Positions 14,913 through 15,018 of a stretch of DNA of 15,018 nt are shown piece by piece. Each line of letters starts with the position of its first letter. The stretch's first letter is position 1. The DNA comes from Kriegella sp965368185 (GTDB taxonomy: Bacteria; Bacteroidota; Bacteroidia; Flavobacteriales; Flavobacteriaceae). The position numbers were made by a program, and so were the translations under genes. The DNA lies in contig CBDULZ010000114.1 of assembly GCA_965368185.1 (NCBI GenBank), positions 1 to 15,018 of the forward strand, written 5' to 3'. The notes below the pieces were generated by a model. The model was given only the letters and a program-made list of their open reading frames with translations, ran no database searches and was not told where the DNA came from.

Positions 14913-14942
14913 TTGTGGAATTCAATTAGCAACGTATATTTG
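14913..14942 (+). promoter_or_regulatory. Bacteroidota-type promoter for tRNA-Asp
   Basis: TTG (14913-14915) is followed after 19 bases by TATATTTG (14935-14942), exact in both boxes and spacing. Transcription would start near 14949, about 11 bases before the mature tRNA 5' end. Confidence 0.75.
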
Positions 14943-14959
14943 CACACGCTAAACGCCAC

Positions 14960-15018
14960 GGTTCGGTAGTTCAGTTGGTTAGAATACCTGCCTGTCACGC
15001 AGGGGGTCGCGGGTTCGA
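14960..15018 (+). tRNA. tRNA-Asp(GTC), 3' end cut by the window edge
   Basis: The 5' acceptor strand GGTTCGG (14960-14966) is followed by TA, a D-arm GTTC...GAAT with loop AGTTGGTTA, then anticodon stem CCTGC, loop CTGTCAC and GCAGG. The loop centre GTC reads Asp codons GAY. The variable segment and the T-arm start GCGGGTTCGA are present; the rest of the T-arm, the acceptor 3' strand and CCA would lie beyond 15018. All visible paired positions fit. More tRNA genes may follow. Confidence 0.96.

Noticed and set aside
1..15018. CRISPR array, insertion sequence, phage or integrase genes, defence systems
   Set aside because: No tandem spaced repeats, transposase, integrase or toxin-antitoxin motifs were found on either strand.

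Overview
The window looks like a chromosomal segment from a marine member of the Bacteroidota, most likely Flavobacteriaceae. Four things in the sequence point there. Base composition is moderately AT-rich. Start codons lack Shine-Dalgarno sequences and instead follow A-rich leaders. Promoters of the form TTG-N18-20-TAnnTTTG, the Bacteroidota housekeeping type, occur upstream of several genes. The cargo is also typical: exported S1-type sulfatases, small lipoproteins, an S16 protein with a long acidic tail and a DnaE with a built-in exonuclease. Genus cannot be fixed from the sequence alone.

Layout, left to right. Bases 1-297 are the 3' end of a molybdopterin-binding oxidoreductase subunit, followed by a weak hairpin terminator and a largely gene-free stretch. 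At 600-989 (+) lies a small lipocalin-like lipoprotein. A leftward block follows. In transcription order it is: a lipoprotein sulfatase (4690-3257), trmN6 (3229-2516), a glutaryl-CoA dehydrogenase with its own promoter (2457-1279), and a tiny putative lipoprotein starting with TTG (1236-1027). Divergent from the sulfatase is a Tat-exported sugar isomerase/epimerase-like protein (4879-5919, +). It converges on rimM and rpsP (leftward, 7069-5933). A second sulfatase (8677-7256, leftward) lies upstream of rpsP. Then come dnaE (8827-13263, +), trxA (13447-13764, +) with a perfect terminator, a DUF58 gene (13954-14883, +) and the first 59 bases of tRNA-Asp(GTC) at the right edge.

Functionally the window is a core set of information-processing genes (dnaE, rpsP-rimM, trmN6, trxA, tRNA-Asp) interspersed with genes for exported polysaccharide or sulfated-glycan metabolism (two S1 sulfatases and the Tat isomerase). 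There are no SusC/SusD genes and no glycoside hydrolases here, so this is not a recognisable complete polysaccharide utilisation locus.

I see no clear evidence of an undescribed multi-gene system. The observations most worth checking are: an 18-bp 8-2-8 palindrome lying inside the -33/-7 spacer of the rpsP promoter; the DnaE with an N-terminal DEDDh exonuclease whose PHP domain has apparently lost a metal-binding pair; a DUF58 gene whose -7 box sits 5 nt before its ATG, suggesting a leaderless mRNA; and the insertion of sulfatase and isomerase genes among housekeeping genes.
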